This document shows, one piece after another, positions 6,101-6,703 of a stretch of DNA of 6,703 nt. How positions within the stretch are numbered: the first letter of the stretch is position 1; the number at the start of each line of letters is the position of its first letter. The stretch comes from Frankiales bacterium (GTDB taxonomy: Bacteria; Actinomycetota; Actinomycetes; Mycobacteriales; Jatrophihabitantaceae): assembly GCA_025963265.1 (NCBI GenBank), contig JAOPUY010000243.1, positions 1 through 6,703 on the forward strand. Direction: 5' to 3'. Made by a program: the position numbers and the translations under genes. The notes below the pieces were generated by a model. It did no database searches and was not told the DNA's origin. It saw nothing but the letters and a program-made list of their open reading frames with translations.

Positions 6101-6703
6101 CCGGGCCCGTACGACCGGCCGGCCCAAGAGAAGCGCGCGGCCCGCGCTGAGCGCGATTTGGCGTTGCTGGGAAAGGTCAATCCGTTGGCGCTGGAGGAGT
6201 TCGCGGCGTTGGAGGAACGCCACCGCTTCCTGGCCACCCAGCTCGAGGACCTCAAGAACACCCGCCGCGACTTGATGACCGTCGTCAAGGAGGTCGACGA
6301 CCGCATCCTCGAGGTCTTCACCGCGGCCTACTTCGACGTCGAACGCGAGTTCGAGATCGTCTTCCGGACGCTGTTCCCGGGCGGCGAGGGCCGGTTGGTG
6401 CTGACCGACCCGGAGGACATGCTGAGCACGGGCATCGAGGTCGAGGCCCGGCCGCCCGGCAAGAAGGTGAAGCGGCTCTCGCTGCTGTCCGGCGGCGAGC
6501 GCTCGCTGACCGCGGTCGCCCTGCTCGTGGCCATCTTCCGGGCCCGTCCGAGCCCGTTCTACGTCCTGGACGAGGTCGAGGCGGCGCTCGACGACGTCAA
6601 CCTCGGTCGTTTGGTCGGGTTGATCGGAGAGCTGCGGTCCAACAGCCAGCTGATCATCATCACCCACCAGAAGCGGACGATGGAGATCGCCGACGCCCTG
6701 TAC
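3167..6703 (+). CDS. smc: Chromosome segregation/condensation ATPase SMC (3' end cut by the window)
   Basis: The frame is open for 1,179 codons to the window edge, ending HQKRTMEIADALY; actinobacterial SMCs are about 1,200 residues, so roughly 20-30 are missing. SMC dimers join ScpA and ScpB (not in this window) to extrude DNA loops and fold the chromosome. N-terminal head: HLKSLTLKGFKSFA start, Walker A GPNGSGKSN (31-39, K37), LRGGKMEDVIFAGT, and Q-loop region VGQGQLDSVL (141-150). A long coiled-coil arm follows, then the hinge (about 505-670, including LLGSVAALLSVEPGHEAAL), then the returning arm with a Pro-rich break near 950-990 that I recall from other actinobacterial SMCs. C-terminal head: signature LSGGERS (1107-1113), Walker B YVLDEVEAALDD (D1135, E1136), switch H1167. 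C49 replaces the usual Gly of WVLGEQ and is the only cysteine. GTG start with GGGAG at 3157-3161, five bases upstream. Confidence 0.97.
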   Translation, partial: MHLKSLTLKGFKSFASATTLRFEPGITAVVGPNGSGKSNVVDAIAWVLCEQGAKALRGGKMEDVIFAGTTGRAPLGRAEVTLTIDNADEALPIDYTEVSITRRMFRDGASEYEINGEGARLLDIQELLSDSGIGREMHVIVGQGQLDSVLQARPEDRRGFIEEAAGVLKHRKRKEKALRKLEAMQTNLTRLNDLTTELGRQLKPLGRQAEVARRAAGIQAELRDSRLRLLADDLSTLQTALAAEVADEAAIRARRIEVEQALAEATGREAELEQSLAAEAPKVTAAQEVFFTLSALHERFRGTETLAAERRRHLSEFAEEERHGRDPAELEDEAAEVREHEEELLAELDEARAALSAAVLDRQEGERSLADAERALVAAARAVADRREGLAKLAGQVNALRSRASAGGEEIARIAVGSAQARQRAAEAATELEAAQSEVGALDEGELDLDARHEQAVAALEASTAQLAELRAAEREVERERSTWSARRDALAMGLDRKDGAGALLAAGSQLPGLLGSVAALLSVEPGHEAALTAALGAIADAVTVGSAADAVDALELLRSSEAGRAGVVIGADAPAAADGPASSDRGSWPTLGPQARWALDVVRYPPALAGPLARALDRMAIVTDLPAAQQLVGAHPDVTAVTRGGDVLGASWAFGGSASSPSVIEVQAAVDEAAEKAASAADRHEQLQAELVEIEAIAAGQRVRVEQALAALNESDARLNAVAERLAQLAQAQRSAEAEAQRLDLARSAAEQARDRDLVGLAELEERLRLAESEPGDEQPPAADRDERAAAVAASRQAEMDARLTVRTQEERARAWAGRADQLIREAAAERQNRARQQAAQIRREQSALVVAAVERAAREASGRIASAVQRAAAEREALQAGRGDRERLLSAARSAARELAAELARLTDAVHRDEVARAEQRLRIEQLEARAADEHGIEVQTLLAEYGPSQPVPPSAQEQAEYQQLTERGETVLAPQPGPYDRPAQEKRAARAERDLALLGKVNPLALEEFAALEERHRFLATQLEDLKNTRRDLMTVVKEVDDRILEVFTAAYFDVEREFEIVFRTLFPGGEGRLVLTDPEDMLSTGIEVEARPPGKKVKRLSLLSGGERSLTAVALLVAIFRARPSPFYVLDEVEAALDDVNLGRLVGLIGELRSNSQLIIITHQKRTMEIADALY
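5840..5863 (+). repeat. 12-base tandem duplication inside smc
   Basis: TCAGCGGCCCGT (5840-5851) is followed directly by TCAGCGGCCCGG (5852-5863), 11 of 12 bases identical, encoding SAAR twice in the second coiled-coil arm. The frame is kept. A four-residue insertion would shift the heptad phase as a stutter, which long coiled coils tolerate. It may be a recent slippage event or chance in Ala/Arg-rich sequence. Confidence 0.4.

Overview
The window is a GC-rich, tightly packed, single-direction (+ strand) stretch of a chromosome, most consistent with an actinobacterium (Actinomycetota). The reasons are a strong G/C bias at third codon positions, GTG starts on four of six genes, actinobacterial-type zinc-finger L32, MutM and SMC sequences, and the gene order DUF177 - rpmF - rnc - mutM - smc. 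No mobile element, CRISPR array, tRNA or rRNA is visible. I cannot name the genus.

Layout. Positions 3-65 hold the last 20 codons of an unidentified upstream gene. After a 96-base gap come the DUF177/YceD gene (162-722), rpmF for ribosomal protein L32 (738-917, only 59 codons), rnc for RNase III (989-1777) and mutM for formamidopyrimidine-DNA glycosylase (1770-2660, overlapping rnc by 8 bases). A 218-base gap without an established gene follows; it contains a candidate promoter, a nested stem-loop and a doubtful 17-codon ORF. Next is a 62-residue protein that is almost entirely a leucine zipper (2879-3067). A 99-base leader with a candidate promoter, a dyad and a strong hairpin comes next. 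The chromosome-condensation ATPase gene smc starts at 3167 and is still open at the window end, 1,179 codons in, probably some 20-30 codons short of its stop.

How the genes fit together. DUF177, L32 and RNase III form a ribosome-biogenesis block: a factor linked to 23S rRNA, a 50S protein and the rRNA-processing nuclease. MutM and SMC form a genome-maintenance block of oxidised-base repair and chromosome organisation. RNase III and SMC also sit close together in other bacteria (for example rnc-smc-ftsY in Bacillus subtilis), so this is a variant of a conserved housekeeping neighbourhood without the fatty-acid genes found there.

The core genes are ordinary. The points worth a second look are the small predicted parallel dimer directly upstream of smc, the hairpin at the predicted 5' end of the smc transcript, the hairpin that contains the rpmF stop codon, and a Gly-to-Cys change in a conserved ATPase-head motif of SMC. 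I see no convincing evidence of an entirely new multi-gene system.
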